A stretch of 64,000 nucleotides of DNA from JAGOBP01 sp046328575. Its GTDB lineage: Bacteria > Chloroflexota > Anaerolineae > Fen-1058. This document shows positions 8,766 to 17,500 of this stretch, one piece after another; the first letter of the stretch is position 1, and every line of letters starts with the position of its first letter. The translations under genes and the position numbers were made by a program. The stretch lies in assembly GCA_046328575.1 (NCBI GenBank), contig JAXLWI010000014.1, forward strand, positions 1 through 64,000, written 5' to 3'. A model generated the notes under the pieces. That model searched no databases and was not told the DNA's origin. It worked only from the letters and a program-made list of their open reading frames with translations.

Positions 8766-9329
8766 TCAATTCCGTTTGATCACCGGCAAGTAATCGCGGA
8801 AGGTGCCGGTGGGGCAGGTAAACTGGCTGGTGAGTCCCAAGTTAAATACGCTGGTATCACCGGTGTCTCGACCTTGTAAGCTGACCTCGTACGTCTCGCC
8901 GCAGCGCGCAGCAAAGTCTTTGGCGACGCGCGAGGGCGTGTATGTCGTGCCGCTGGCGGGCGCGGGATTGGATTGATCCGGCCGCCAATCGTAAATGACG
9001 GTCTGCGTGCCGGTGCCCATGCGAATCGCTACCAAACGGAACAACGCCAGTTTCTTGCCAGACGCGATGTTGATCGTGAATGGCTCGACATGAATCTTGC
9101 AGCGATCGGGCTTGGCCAGATAACAGCCCGCGTGCACTGGGCTGGCAAAAATGTCTGGCGCGGCGGGCGGCACGGCGGCTGAGGCGGCGGCGATAGCGGG
9201 GGCGCTGACCGTGAGCTGGATCGCCAGCACGATCATCATCGCCAACCCAGCCAGACCGGCCAGCCACATCCGTTTCGATCGGATCAACCGATCAAGCGTG
9301 GAGCGTCTCATAGCGTCCGATGTGTTCAT
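8766..9329 (-). CDS. Exported protein, tandem paralogue B, with YLPVIKR tail
   Basis: The family is not recognised. The 187-residue protein has a basic start, a hydrophobic segment at about 23-46 (signal anchor or signal peptide), then a domain of about 125 residues beginning APDIFASPVH with four conserved Cys, and ending in YLPVIKRN. The gene at 9336 encodes a close copy: both share IHVEPFTINIASG, KLALFRLVAI, YDWRPD.SNP, SGTTYTPS and SLQGRDTGDT. The Cys positions, GCY, RCKIHV, ARCGETYE and FTCPTG, suggest two disulfides in an extracellular beta-rich domain. The six-base gap to its paralogue indicates one operon. ATG at 9311 is an alternative start. Confidence 0.75.
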   Translation of the reverse strand: MNTSDAMRRSTLDRLIRSKRMWLAGLAGLAMMIVLAIQLTVSAPAIAAASAAVPPAAPDIFASPVHAGCYLAKPDRCKIHVEPFTINIASGKKLALFRLVAIRMGTGTQTVIYDWRPDQSNPAPASGTTYTPSRVAKDFAARCGETYEVSLQGRDTGDTSVFNLGLTSQFTCPTGTFRDYLPVIKRN

Positions 9330-9335
9330 GATCGA

Positions 9336-9836
9336 TCACGGCAGGCTCAACGTGCAGGTGAATTGCCCCGTCAAGCCCAGATTGAACGTATTGGTATCGC
9401 CGGTATCTCTGCCCTGCAAACTGATCTCGTATGACTTGCCGCACGTCGCCGCGAAGTCCTGCGCCACCAGCGAGGGCGTGTACGTCGTGCCACTCGGCGG
9501 CACCGGGTTCGACAGATCGGGCCGCCAGTCGTAGAGGACGGTCTGAATATTCGAGGGCATCTGGATCGCCACCAAACGGAACAACGCCAGTTTCTGGCCC
9601 GACGCAATGTTGATGGTGAACGGCTCGACGTGGATGCGGCAGTCCGACGGCCCGGCGATGTAGCAGCCGCCGTGAACGGGACTGGCGAAAATATCAGGGG
9701 CAGCCGGTGTCGAGACAGCTTGTTCGGCGGCGGCCGGTGCGACAGTGCCTTGCAGATGCACCGGACCAGCCCACCACACGACGAGGACGGCTAACGCCGC
9801 CAAACCTAATCCAGTCAACAACCAGATACGTGTCAT
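9336..9836 (-). CDS. Exported protein, tandem paralogue A
   Basis: This is the first gene of the tandem pair, 166 residues. A hydrophobic N-terminus at residues 3-24 serves as signal peptide or anchor, followed by a short Ala/Val-rich linker and the same APDIFASPVH...FTC domain as the next gene, with all four Cys conserved. It ends soon after the last Cys (FTCTLSLP) and lacks the YLP tail of its neighbour. A GGGAGG site lies upstream of the ATG at 9836. The pair most simply arose by local duplication; their divergence in the linker and tail suggests distinct placement on the cell surface. Function unknown. Confidence 0.75.
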   Translation of the reverse strand: MTRIWLLTGLGLAALAVLVVWWAGPVHLQGTVAPAAAEQAVSTPAAPDIFASPVHGGCYIAGPSDCRIHVEPFTINIASGQKLALFRLVAIQMPSNIQTVLYDWRPDLSNPVPPSGTTYTPSLVAQDFAATCGKSYEISLQGRDTGDTNTFNLGLTGQFTCTLSLP

Positions 9837-9914
9837 CGTCTAACCTCCCTTGGTTATTAGATTGCGACTGCGTTGATTGTAGCATCGATGGCAGGTCAAA
9901 CGGAAAAGCAAGTA

Positions 9915-10045
9915 GGGAGAACTGATCTCCTCCCCCGCCCAGCGCGCCCCCGACGCTTCGCGTCGGACAGGGCGTGTGATGTGCTTTCGCGAAGCGCCCC
10001 GTAGCGAAGCGGAGTGGGTCATCACGGGGGAGGCCGGGTGGGGGC
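9915..10045. repeat. Left copy of GC-rich repeat module beside the DUF559 gene
   Basis: The module begins GGGAGAACT then CTCCTCCCC, contains a GACGCTTCGCGTC hairpin, and ends with a 25-base element at 10021-10045 starting ATCACGGGGGAGGC. The same order of elements recurs on the other side of the DUF559 gene; the 25-base ends match at 23 positions. Confidence 0.7.
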
Positions 10046-10105
10046 GCATTTGCCTCACACACTGCTTCACCCTATACTATCCACACTTTCATCAAGCGAA
10101 CCCAC

Positions 10106-10480
10106 ATGAACTCCACTCCCCGCTGGCGAGCCTCACACGCGATGCAACAACGTGCCCGCGAATTGCGCAAAGAAATGACCTATGCCGAGAAGAGGCTGTG
10201 GCAGTATTTGCGTGACGACCAACTCGACGGCGCACACTTCAGAAAACAACATGCCGTCGATACCTACATCGTCGATTTCTTCTGCGCGAAGTCCAAGCTG
10301 GTGATCGAAGTTGATGGCGATTCACATGCAGAACAGATGGAGTATGACGCCGCCCGGACGCAATGGTTGAATGAACAACATCATTACCGCGTGTTGCGCT
10401 TTACAAATGATGAGGTGCTGACGAATATTGAGGCTGTGATCGAGACGATTCGTGTGGCGTTGGCATCGGCCCCCCTCTAA
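10106..10480 (+). CDS. DUF559 (Vsr-like endonuclease fold) protein
   Basis: The 124-residue protein has the DUF559 signature: RARELRKEMTYAEKRLWQYL, then GAHFRKQHAVDTYIVDFFC, LVIEVDGDSH, and the C-terminal RVLRFTNDEVLTN. The D-x-x-C/E-V-D arrangement resembles the very-short-patch-repair endonuclease fold, so a nuclease role is inferred, but biological function is unknown. A possible -10 TATACT lies near 10074. The gene is bracketed by two copies of a repeat module (9915-10045 and 10497-10561), as is often the case for this family, which hints that gene and repeats spread together. Confidence 0.85.
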   Translation: MNSTPRWRASHAMQQRARELRKEMTYAEKRLWQYLRDDQLDGAHFRKQHAVDTYIVDFFCAKSKLVIEVDGDSHAEQMEYDAARTQWLNEQHHYRVLRFTNDEVLTNIEAVIETIRVALASAPL

Positions 10481-10496
10481 CTCCCCCCGCTTCGCA

Positions 10497-10561
10497 GGGG
10501 GAGAACTCATACTCCTCCCCTGTGATGCGCTTTTCCATCACGGGGGAGGCTGGGAGGGGGC
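10497..10561. repeat. Right copy of GC-rich repeat module beside the DUF559 gene
   Basis: It contains GGGGAGAACT, then CTCCTCCCC, then the 25-base element 10537-10561 that matches 10021-10045 at 23 of 25 bases in the same orientation. It is shorter than the left copy because the internal segment is reduced. Confidence 0.7.
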
Positions 10562-11025
10562 CGCCTGCGCCACGCCCTCGCGGACACGGCCTCGTAGGGG
10601 CAATCCTATGTGATCGCCCTAACCCCTTGCCTTCTTCCCCCATTCCGACTAAAATCATCCCCATCCTGCACTTATCAGGAGTCATCCTGACATGACATCC
10701 GCTCAGCCTGCTATCAACGCGCTGCACTCGGTTAGTCGCACTCCGCACCTTGTAATGAGTTCTCCGCACCCTGTATTTGGTACTCCGCATCACGCTTTTG
10801 ATGCGCCGCACCCTGCCATCAGCACTCTGGAGCCTGCCATTAGCGCTCTTGACCCTGTATTTGGTACTCCGCGTCTTGCAATTGACGCTCCGCACCCTGT
10901 ATTTGGTTTTCCGCATCATGCTTTTGATGCGCCGCGTAATGTAAATTAAGTTCCCCTACCTGTTGGCCTTTGCAACCTCGGCGTCATTGCGCCCCGGTTG
11001 ACATTTTTCTTTCTCAAGGAGCAAC
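10562..11025. other. Intergenic region carrying a 21-bp tandem repeat
   Basis: Apart from the repeat at about 10728-10945, no gene is supported. Both strands stay open through the repeat because its period is a multiple of three, which creates spurious long open frames. TTGACA at 10998-11003 could be a -35 box for the gene at 11026, but no matching -10 box is seen. Confidence 0.6.
10728..10945. repeat. Tandem repeat, period 21 bp, about ten degenerate units
   Basis: Units recur every 21 bases around a core CTCCGCACCCTGTATTTGGT with variants such as CTCCGCATCACGC and GCGCCGCACCCTGCC. Because 21 is three times seven, translation gives heptads such as SPHPVFG, TPHHAFD and APHPAIS. No promoter, ribosome site or conserved protein is attached, so I treat it as a non-coding tandem array. 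Confidence 0.85.
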
Positions 11026-11748
11026 ATGTCGAAAGCCGAAGAGTATCTGGAACGCGTCTTTGTGGCCGTCAACGCCGGTGGTAACGGCCCCATCGCCACC
11101 GCGCTGACCCAGCGCTGCGGCATTGAGGACGGCGACCTACAGGCCATCATCGCCAAGATTGCCCCGGCGCGCGCCGCCTATAGCCTCATGGACCGCGCCG
11201 CCGCCGCGCTGGATGAAATCACCCAGACCTTCAAGGTGAAACTAACCGGCGTCGCCGACGATCTCAGCGCCGTGCGCCGCGCCCTCAAAGACAACTTCGA
11301 TCGCAGTGATCCCCTCTACAAAGATTTGGGCCTGACCACTGACACGCCGCAAGCCCAGGAAGAAATGCTGGGCTTTGCCGAAACCGTCTTCGCTAACGGC
11401 AAGAACCTCGAGGCTGGCCGATATCCCCTGCTCGCCAAACGCAAGTGGGATACCGCCCGCTTCACCACCGCGCTGGCGCAGGTGGCCGCCACCCGCTCCG
11501 CCAACATTGATCAAGAAGCCGCCAAGGGTCAATCCTTAGCGGCCACCAGCGCCTTCTATGACGCCGTCGACGCCCTCGACGAACTCTTCCGCCCCTTCGC
11601 CAAAAATGCGCGCTCCAATCTGGCCGATGTGCCGGGCGCCTTGACCGAGATGGGGCTGGCCGACGGCTTGCCCGCCAAACCGCAGCGCCCTCTGCCCGCG
11701 TCCGATCGCAAGAAGGCCGCGCCCGCCGAAAAAGCCGCTGCCAACTAA
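11026..11748 (+). CDS. Hypothetical Ala-rich helical protein (240 residues)
   Basis: I do not recognise the family. The product is soluble, highly helical and Ala-rich, with a basic disordered tail from about residue 215 (PAKPQRPLPASDRKKAAPAE). No signal peptide or catalytic motif is visible. The start is firm: an AAGGAG site lies seven bases before the ATG. Codon use is typical for the window, supporting a genuine gene. The hairpin at 11800-11825 follows it. Its repetitive helices and size could suit a structural or DNA-associated protein, but this is only a guess. Confidence 0.65.
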   Translation: MSKAEEYLERVFVAVNAGGNGPIATALTQRCGIEDGDLQAIIAKIAPARAAYSLMDRAAAALDEITQTFKVKLTGVADDLSAVRRALKDNFDRSDPLYKDLGLTTDTPQAQEEMLGFAETVFANGKNLEAGRYPLLAKRKWDTARFTTALAQVAATRSANIDQEAAKGQSLAATSAFYDAVDALDELFRPFAKNARSNLADVPGALTEMGLADGLPAKPQRPLPASDRKKAAPAEKAAAN

Positions 11749-11799
11749 CGCACTCATCGGGCCAGCAGCTGCGCTGCGCCCCAGCCTCAGCCACTCTAC

Positions 11800-11825
11800 C
11801 TGCCCCGTCGCGTTTGACGGGGCAG
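11800..11825 (+). terminator. Perfect hairpin after the gene at 11026
   Basis: CTGCCCCGTC and GACGGGGCAG pair over ten bases around a six-base loop, about 50 bases past the stop codon. No T tract follows. Confidence 0.5.
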
Positions 11826-11884
11826 CTGCGTCATATCGGCGCAGCTGTCCCCCTCACGATTATTCACCTTGCCGACCTTGCCAG

Positions 11885-11890
11885 TATAAT
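11885..11890 (+). promoter_or_regulatory. TATAAT box upstream of the beta-lactamase-fold protein gene
   Basis: GTATAATCACGCC resembles other promoter boxes in this window (TATAATCGCC at 52051 and 56966). It lies about 80 bases before the ATG at 11968. Confidence 0.45.
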
Positions 11891-11967
11891 CACGCCCAAT
11901 CGCCATGCCCTCACCGCTCCCCTAGCGGGCTACTGCATGGCGAATACTCTTGCCAGGGGAGGCAGAG

Positions 11968-13884
11968 ATGCTACGCAAAGCCTTGTTTGTTGCCAGTTGT
12001 TCAGTCGGTTTTGTCCTATTGATCTTGCTCACGCCGATGCGAATCACACGGCGTACCCAGGCCGCCGCGCTGAGTGCTGGCGGCGCGGACACGCCGCGCC
12101 TCGTCGCGTCTGGCCGTGGCCCGATCGGCCAGCTCGACCCCGACGTCATCACCAGCAGCGATGATCGCTCCAACGCCACGCCCGTCGTCTGGTGGGTGTG
12201 GTCGGGTCAGACCACCACCGACATCCTCAACTTCGCCAGCGCCAACAATGCGCGCGTGGTCGATATCTCCATCGATTCACTCGGCTCGCCGCATCGCTTC
12301 ACCGTCACCTACGTCGTCAACACCGGCGCGTATCAAAAGACCTGGTGGCTCTACGACGACGTGACCGACACCACGCTGAACAACGCGTTAAGCGCCAACA
12401 CTGGCCGCCTCACCGTCGTCAAAGCCTACGACGTGGGCGGCGGCACCATCCACTTCACCGCAGTGATGATCGCCAACACCGGCGCCGACAGCAAATCATG
12501 GTGGTGGTACTACAATCAGACCACGGGCTCACTCACCACGCTGTGGCAAAACCTCAACGCCCGCATCACGCACGTCAACGCCTACGTCACCGGCGGACAA
12601 ACCCGCTACGCCGCCATCCTCATCAGCAACACCGGCGCCGATCAGGTCGCTTGGTACTGGTGGGTCAACGCCACGGTCAGTGACATCACCAATGACATCA
12701 ACACCGAAAACTCCCGTATACTCGATCTCGATCTCGACCCGACCACGGGCAACTACAACGTCGTATTGGTGGACTGCACCACCAACTGTCCGCTGTGGTG
12801 GTGGTACGTCGGCAGCACCGGCACGCAAATGCTGGATAATGCCGCGCAAGACGGCGCGCGCCCCATGGACGTCAATGCCTACGCGGGCTGTGGCGGCACG
12901 TGTTACGCCTATGTGCTCATCAACAACTCCAACGACATCACCACCCGCGTCGGCCAACTCTTACGCAACGGTACCGACGGCACCAAAGGCTTGTATCTCA
13001 AAGAAGTCAACGGCTCGGTATTGGCGAACCTCGAAGACAGTTGGGTCTTTGAACCCGCCAGCGCCATCAAAGTCGTGCTGCACGCCTTCGCCATCCATCA
13101 AGTGCAGTCAGGCTTCACGCAACTCACCAACAACGTCGTGAAATACGCGCCGCCCGTCAGCGGCTCATGCCCTGGCAACACCGTCAGCGGCGTCGAGACC
13201 CTCAGCACCGCGCTGGGTGAAATGATGCGCCACTCCGACAACACCCGCACGCGCGAAATCAGCGACACGTTCGGCGTGGGCAACATCATCGCCTACGCTC
13301 AATCGTTTGGGCTGAACAACACGCACATCAATCACATCATTGGTTGCGGCGGCCCGATCCCCAATCAAACCACGCTCGATGATCTAGCCACGCTGTATGA
13401 GAAAGTCGCCAACGGCACGCTGTTCAACGCCGCCAACCGATCGACCTTCTACAGCCTCATGCCCGGCAAAGCGGAATATCTACTGGAAGGCTACGATTGG
13501 ACCGGCTTGTGGCTGACGGATATTCCCAACCTCATCAATCAGGAAGCGCCGCTCGGCATGACGACCGCGCAAAAGCAGTTCTTCAGAAACCAAATGAATC
13601 TGGCCTACAAAGCGGGCAACTACAAACTCTGCGGCGTCACCTGTGCCACCTATGTTGATCACATCGCCATCGCGGGCTGGGCGCAGATTCCGCATTGCAC
13701 CGGCGCGATCATGACGCACAAACAATACGTGTTCGGCGTGTTCATCAACAACTCGACGAGTGATGCCACGTCTAGCGCCACCTTCAACGCCACCAAAGCC
13801 GAACTCTTGCGCGAGCAGATTCACGACGGGCTGGCCTCGTGCCTCAATTTCCATCAGGCGTATCTGCCCGCTTTAATGCGCTAA
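11968..13884 (+). CDS. Exported beta-lactamase-fold serine hydrolase with Trp-rich repeats (polyglycine hydrolase-like)
   Basis: The 638-residue product starts with a signal sequence (MLRKALFVASCSVGFVLLIL). Residues about 50-330 carry five repeats of about 55 residues, each with a Trp cluster (VVWWVW, TWWLY, SWWWYY, AWYWW, LWWWY) and an N-T-G/N-N motif. The C-terminal domain has the class A beta-lactamase/transpeptidase motifs S-x-x-K at Ser365-Lys368 and SDN at 423-425. This architecture resembles polyglycine hydrolases, in which a repeat domain precedes a lactamase-like protease; whether it hydrolyses protein, peptide or lactam is unknown. It ends YLPALMR, a tail shared with two other exported proteins here. 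Start 11968 is favoured over 11950 by the AGGGGAGG site. Confidence 0.8.
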   Translation: MLRKALFVASCSVGFVLLILLTPMRITRRTQAAALSAGGADTPRLVASGRGPIGQLDPDVITSSDDRSNATPVVWWVWSGQTTTDILNFASANNARVVDISIDSLGSPHRFTVTYVVNTGAYQKTWWLYDDVTDTTLNNALSANTGRLTVVKAYDVGGGTIHFTAVMIANTGADSKSWWWYYNQTTGSLTTLWQNLNARITHVNAYVTGGQTRYAAILISNTGADQVAWYWWVNATVSDITNDINTENSRILDLDLDPTTGNYNVVLVDCTTNCPLWWWYVGSTGTQMLDNAAQDGARPMDVNAYAGCGGTCYAYVLINNSNDITTRVGQLLRNGTDGTKGLYLKEVNGSVLANLEDSWVFEPASAIKVVLHAFAIHQVQSGFTQLTNNVVKYAPPVSGSCPGNTVSGVETLSTALGEMMRHSDNTRTREISDTFGVGNIIAYAQSFGLNNTHINHIIGCGGPIPNQTTLDDLATLYEKVANGTLFNAANRSTFYSLMPGKAEYLLEGYDWTGLWLTDIPNLINQEAPLGMTTAQKQFFRNQMNLAYKAGNYKLCGVTCATYVDHIAIAGWAQIPHCTGAIMTHKQYVFGVFINNSTSDATSSATFNATKAELLREQIHDGLASCLNFHQAYLPALMR

Positions 13885-13911
13885 ACCACCACTCAGATGT
13901 GACGCTTTTCT

Positions 13912-13941
13912 CGCGGGGCAGGCCCTCGGGTCTGTCCCGCG
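13912..13941 (+). terminator. Hairpin after the beta-lactamase-fold gene
   Basis: CGCGGGGCAG pairs with CTGTCCCGCG with one G-T wobble; the tail reads GCCCTATTTTCC then a TTTTT run. It lies 28 bases beyond the stop codon. Confidence 0.65.
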
Positions 13942-13976
13942 GCCCTATTTTCCGTGTTTTTCGCCTTCCGTGGCCC

Positions 13977-14033
13977 ATAGTACTTTTCGGCTACTGCGCC
14001 CACCCTGCCAATCCGCCAATAGTACTTTTCAGC
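13977..14033. promoter_or_regulatory. Twin ATAGTACTTTTC motifs spaced by 42 bp
   Basis: ATAGTACTTTTCGGC and ATAGTACTTTTCAGC begin at 13977 and 14019 in the same orientation, differing at one base of fifteen. Forty-two base pairs is four helical turns, so a protein could bind both on one DNA face. They lie about 500 bp upstream of the redox fusion gene; no regulator is known to me for this motif. Confidence 0.35.
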
Positions 14034-14537
14034 CAACCCAGACGCATGGGACTTATGGTGAATCGGTATGAAAAACGGCCCAGAAGGTTGGTTTTTAGTT
14101 GGCAGGCCGTTACTTTCGCTCCAACCAGGCGACTAAGCGAACGGACATCGCCTAGCCAGCGGTGCCCGCTAAGCCGCAGCCTTTTTGTCAATTCAAACCA
14201 AGTCAAACTGTCGTCCGCTATCATGCCGCACTTGCGGCTGATCCAAACTTGTACTCGGGGGGTACATCCATGAACCATCGGCTACTGTGTCATCGCTTAC
14301 GACTCCGATTTTTACCACGCTAGTCCGGTTGATCTCGCTGCAGTCTGTGTGCTTCTTCTAGCGGCCTTCGCCCTTACCCGGCCGCGGTGTGCTCATGCGA
14401 ATCTAAACGAGCGCCCCGGTCGTCACGCAGCGGATGGTGCCACCATCCGACCCGGCGATTTGTCGCGTCACGGACGGTCAGGCGGTTGACCATTGATTGG
14501 GTTTCACTAGTTACACGTTGTTCTGGAAAGGATAGAT

Positions 14538-17500
14538 ATGACTACTCAACCTTCACATCGCATTCGCAAACTGCTCGTCTTGGGCGCGCTGTTCGGCGTC
14601 TTACTGGCATTGACGCACGTTACGCACACGACCTCGGCCACGGTCACGACGCCCATGACGGTGCTGTACTTCGATCCCGGCAGCGACGGTGCAGCGACCG
14701 CCTGGTTGATTGCGGGCTGTGTCATCGCGTTGACGCTCAGCTGGCCGTTGGTCACAGCGCGGTCCCGATCGAAAGCGGCCAACGCCGCGGCGACCGATCC
14801 GGCGGCATCCTCGACAGACGCCGAGGTGTTTCCGAACTATCTGCAACTTCGCTCGAAAGCGCGGCTTTCGCCCCGGGTCTGGTCGTGGTTGCGCTATGGG
14901 GCTGTCATCGCCACGTTGATCTACGTGGCCCTCTTGATCGTCGATCCCGATGACGGCTTGTGGCTGTGGTGGCAATTGACGGTGCCACTGCTGCCCGCGC
15001 TGTTTCTCATCGCGCCGGGGGTATGGCGCAACGTCTGCCCGCTGGCCGCGTCGAATCAACTGCCGCGCGTGCTCAACTTCTCCCGCGCGCTCAATCCGCC
15101 CAAGTGGCTGACCGAGTACGGCTTCGTCATCGGCGCGATCGGTTTCTTTGCGTTTGCGTCCAGCCGCAAGTGGCTGTTCAATCACAACGGCCCGGCGTCA
15201 GGCATTTTGATCTTGTTCGCGCTCGTCTCGGCTTTGCTGGGCGGCTACGTCTTCAAAGGCAAGAGCGGTTGGTGCAGCAGCATCTGTCCGCTGTATCCGT
15301 TGCAGCGCTTCTACAATCGCACACCGTTTGCCACCGTGCCCAACGCCCACTGCTCGCCGTGCGTAGGCTGCACCAAAAATTGCTATGACTTCAAACCCGG
15401 CTCGGCTTACATCGCCGATCTTTACGACGACGATCGACACTATGCCAGTTACCGCAAGTTCTTCGCCGCCGCCATGCCAGGTTTCATCGTCGCCTACTTC
15501 ACTCTGCCCGATCCCAAGACGGCCGGCGAAGTACTCAACATGTATTTGCGCTTCGGCGTGTACATGGTCTTAAGCATCGGCGTCTTTACCGTGCTCGATA
15601 CGTTCCTCAAGCAGGCATCCGGCAAACTCACGGCGTTGTACGGCGCGATCGCCCTCAATCTGTTTTACGGTTTCGGTCTGCCCAACTGGTTGAAGGCCGT
15701 GGGTACGCTCTTCAATGTGACCATCCCCGATTGGCCGTCCTGGGTACTGCGCGCCGTCGTATTGATCGTGACGATTGTGTGGGTGGTGCGCACGTTCCGT
15801 GTGGAGCGACGTTTCCTCGAACAACGCGCGCTTCAGATCCCACTCACGCCGGCGGTCGCCTCAACCCCGATCGTATCCGCTGCGCCCGTCGAGATTACGT
15901 TTTTGCCCGGCGATCTGCGCGTGCCCGTCGAAGCGGGGCGCTCATTGTTGGAAATCGCCGAAGCGAACAAGCAACCGATCAAGTCGGGGTGTCGCATGGG
16001 TGTGTGCGGTGCCGATCCGATATTGATTGCCGACGGACAACAGAACTTGCCGCCGATGAGCGCCGACGAAAAAGCCACACTAGAGCGTTTGGGCCTTGGT
16101 CCGAATTGCCGCCTCGCGTGCATGTGCAAACCTACCGGCTCGGTGACGGTCTCGCTCGATCCGAAAGCGGCGCTTGCGCCGGTCGTTGCCGCGCTGCCCA
16201 CGGCTTCACAAAATCCGATCGAGCCAGCTAAGCCGATCGAGGTGTTGAAGCCCGTGGTCACGGCCAAAACGATCGAACCGGCGTTCACGCCTTCACGCGC
16301 CAATCCCAACGATCCACCCATGATCACCTTCATGCCCACTCAAGTGAGTGTGCCGGTCGATCCCAATTGCACGCTGCTGGAGATGGCCGAATGCCATGAG
16401 CAACCCATCGAGGCGGGCTGCCGCATGGGCATCTGCGGCGCAGACCCGGTGCTGATCACCGAAGGCATGGAGAACCTGCCGCCGCTGAGCAACGAAGAAA
16501 AGAGCACGCTCGATCGGTTGGGGTTAGGGCCCAACTGCCGCCTCGCCTGCATGTGCCGTCCCAAGGGTTCGGTCACCGTCGCACTCGATCCGAAAAATGC
16601 TCCGGCGGCGGCGCCTGCGCCCACCATCACCGAATATGATCGCAACATCAAGAGCGTGGTCATCATCGGCAACGGCGCGGCCGGTATCACTGCCGCCGAC
16701 TACGTGCGCCGCAACCATCCCGACTGCGAGATTCACTTGATCAGCCGCGAGAAGCACGCCTTCTACAATCGCATGGCCATCACGCGCTTGATCTACGGAC
16801 GTTCTGCGATGAGCGGCCTGTACATGCAATCGGAGCAGTGGTATGAAGACCGCAAGATCACGTGCTGGCTCAACACGCACGCCACGCACATCAATCGTGG
16901 CCACAAGCAAGTGGAGTTAGCCACAGGCGAAACGCTCACCTACGATCGCTTGATCCTGGCCAGCGGCTCGTCCAGTTTTGTGCCGCCGATTCAAGGGTAT
17001 GGACAGCCCGGCTCGTTCGTGCTGCGCGAAGCTGAAGACGCCATGGAGATTCGCGCTTACGTGCAGAAGAACAAGAGCAAGACGGCGGTGATCGCAGGTG
17101 GCGGCTTGCTGGGTCTAGAGACAGCCTATGCGCTGCACAAGATGGGCCTCAGCGTGTGGGTGCTGGAACGCGGCGAGTGGCTGCTGCGTCGCCAACTCGA
17201 CGAGCACGGCGGACAAGCGTTGAAGCAAGCATTGGAAGCGTTGGGCTTGATCATCGAGACCAACGCCGAAACGGCCGCGGTGCACTGCGAAGATCGCGTG
17301 TGCCAGGTGGAATTGAAGGGTGGTCGCACGCTGCCGTGCGATGTCTTCATCGTCGCGGTAGGCATTCAGCCCAACATCGATCTAGCGCAGGCCGCGGGCC
17401 TGCACGTGAATCGCGGCGTCATCGTCGATGAGCTGATGCGTACCAGCGCGCCCGACATCTTTGCGGCGGGCGACGTCACCGAGTTTGAGAAGCAGGTGCC

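Larger units (their letters stand above)
13885..14537. other. Long intergenic region with terminator and a repeated upstream motif
   Basis: No convincing gene lies here. It holds a terminator-like hairpin at 13912-13941 and two copies of ATAGTACTTTTC, at 13977 and 14019, exactly 42 bases apart. The region directly before the ATG at 14538 has a GGAAAGGA ribosome site. The remainder shows only short, uncharacteristic open frames on both strands. Confidence 0.6.

Noticed and set aside
10401..10919. Leftward frame of 172 codons with K-Y-R-V heptads
   Set aside because: It arises from translating the 21-bp tandem array in the other direction and lacks a start signal.
10728..10945. CRISPR array
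   Set aside because: Units are 21 bp without unique spacers; heptamer arrays elsewhere also lack spacer structure.
13991..14278. Leftward open frame of 95 codons upstream of the redox fusion
   Set aside because: No ribosome site, atypical composition and no recognisable domain; it lies in an intergenic region holding a terminator and a repeated motif.
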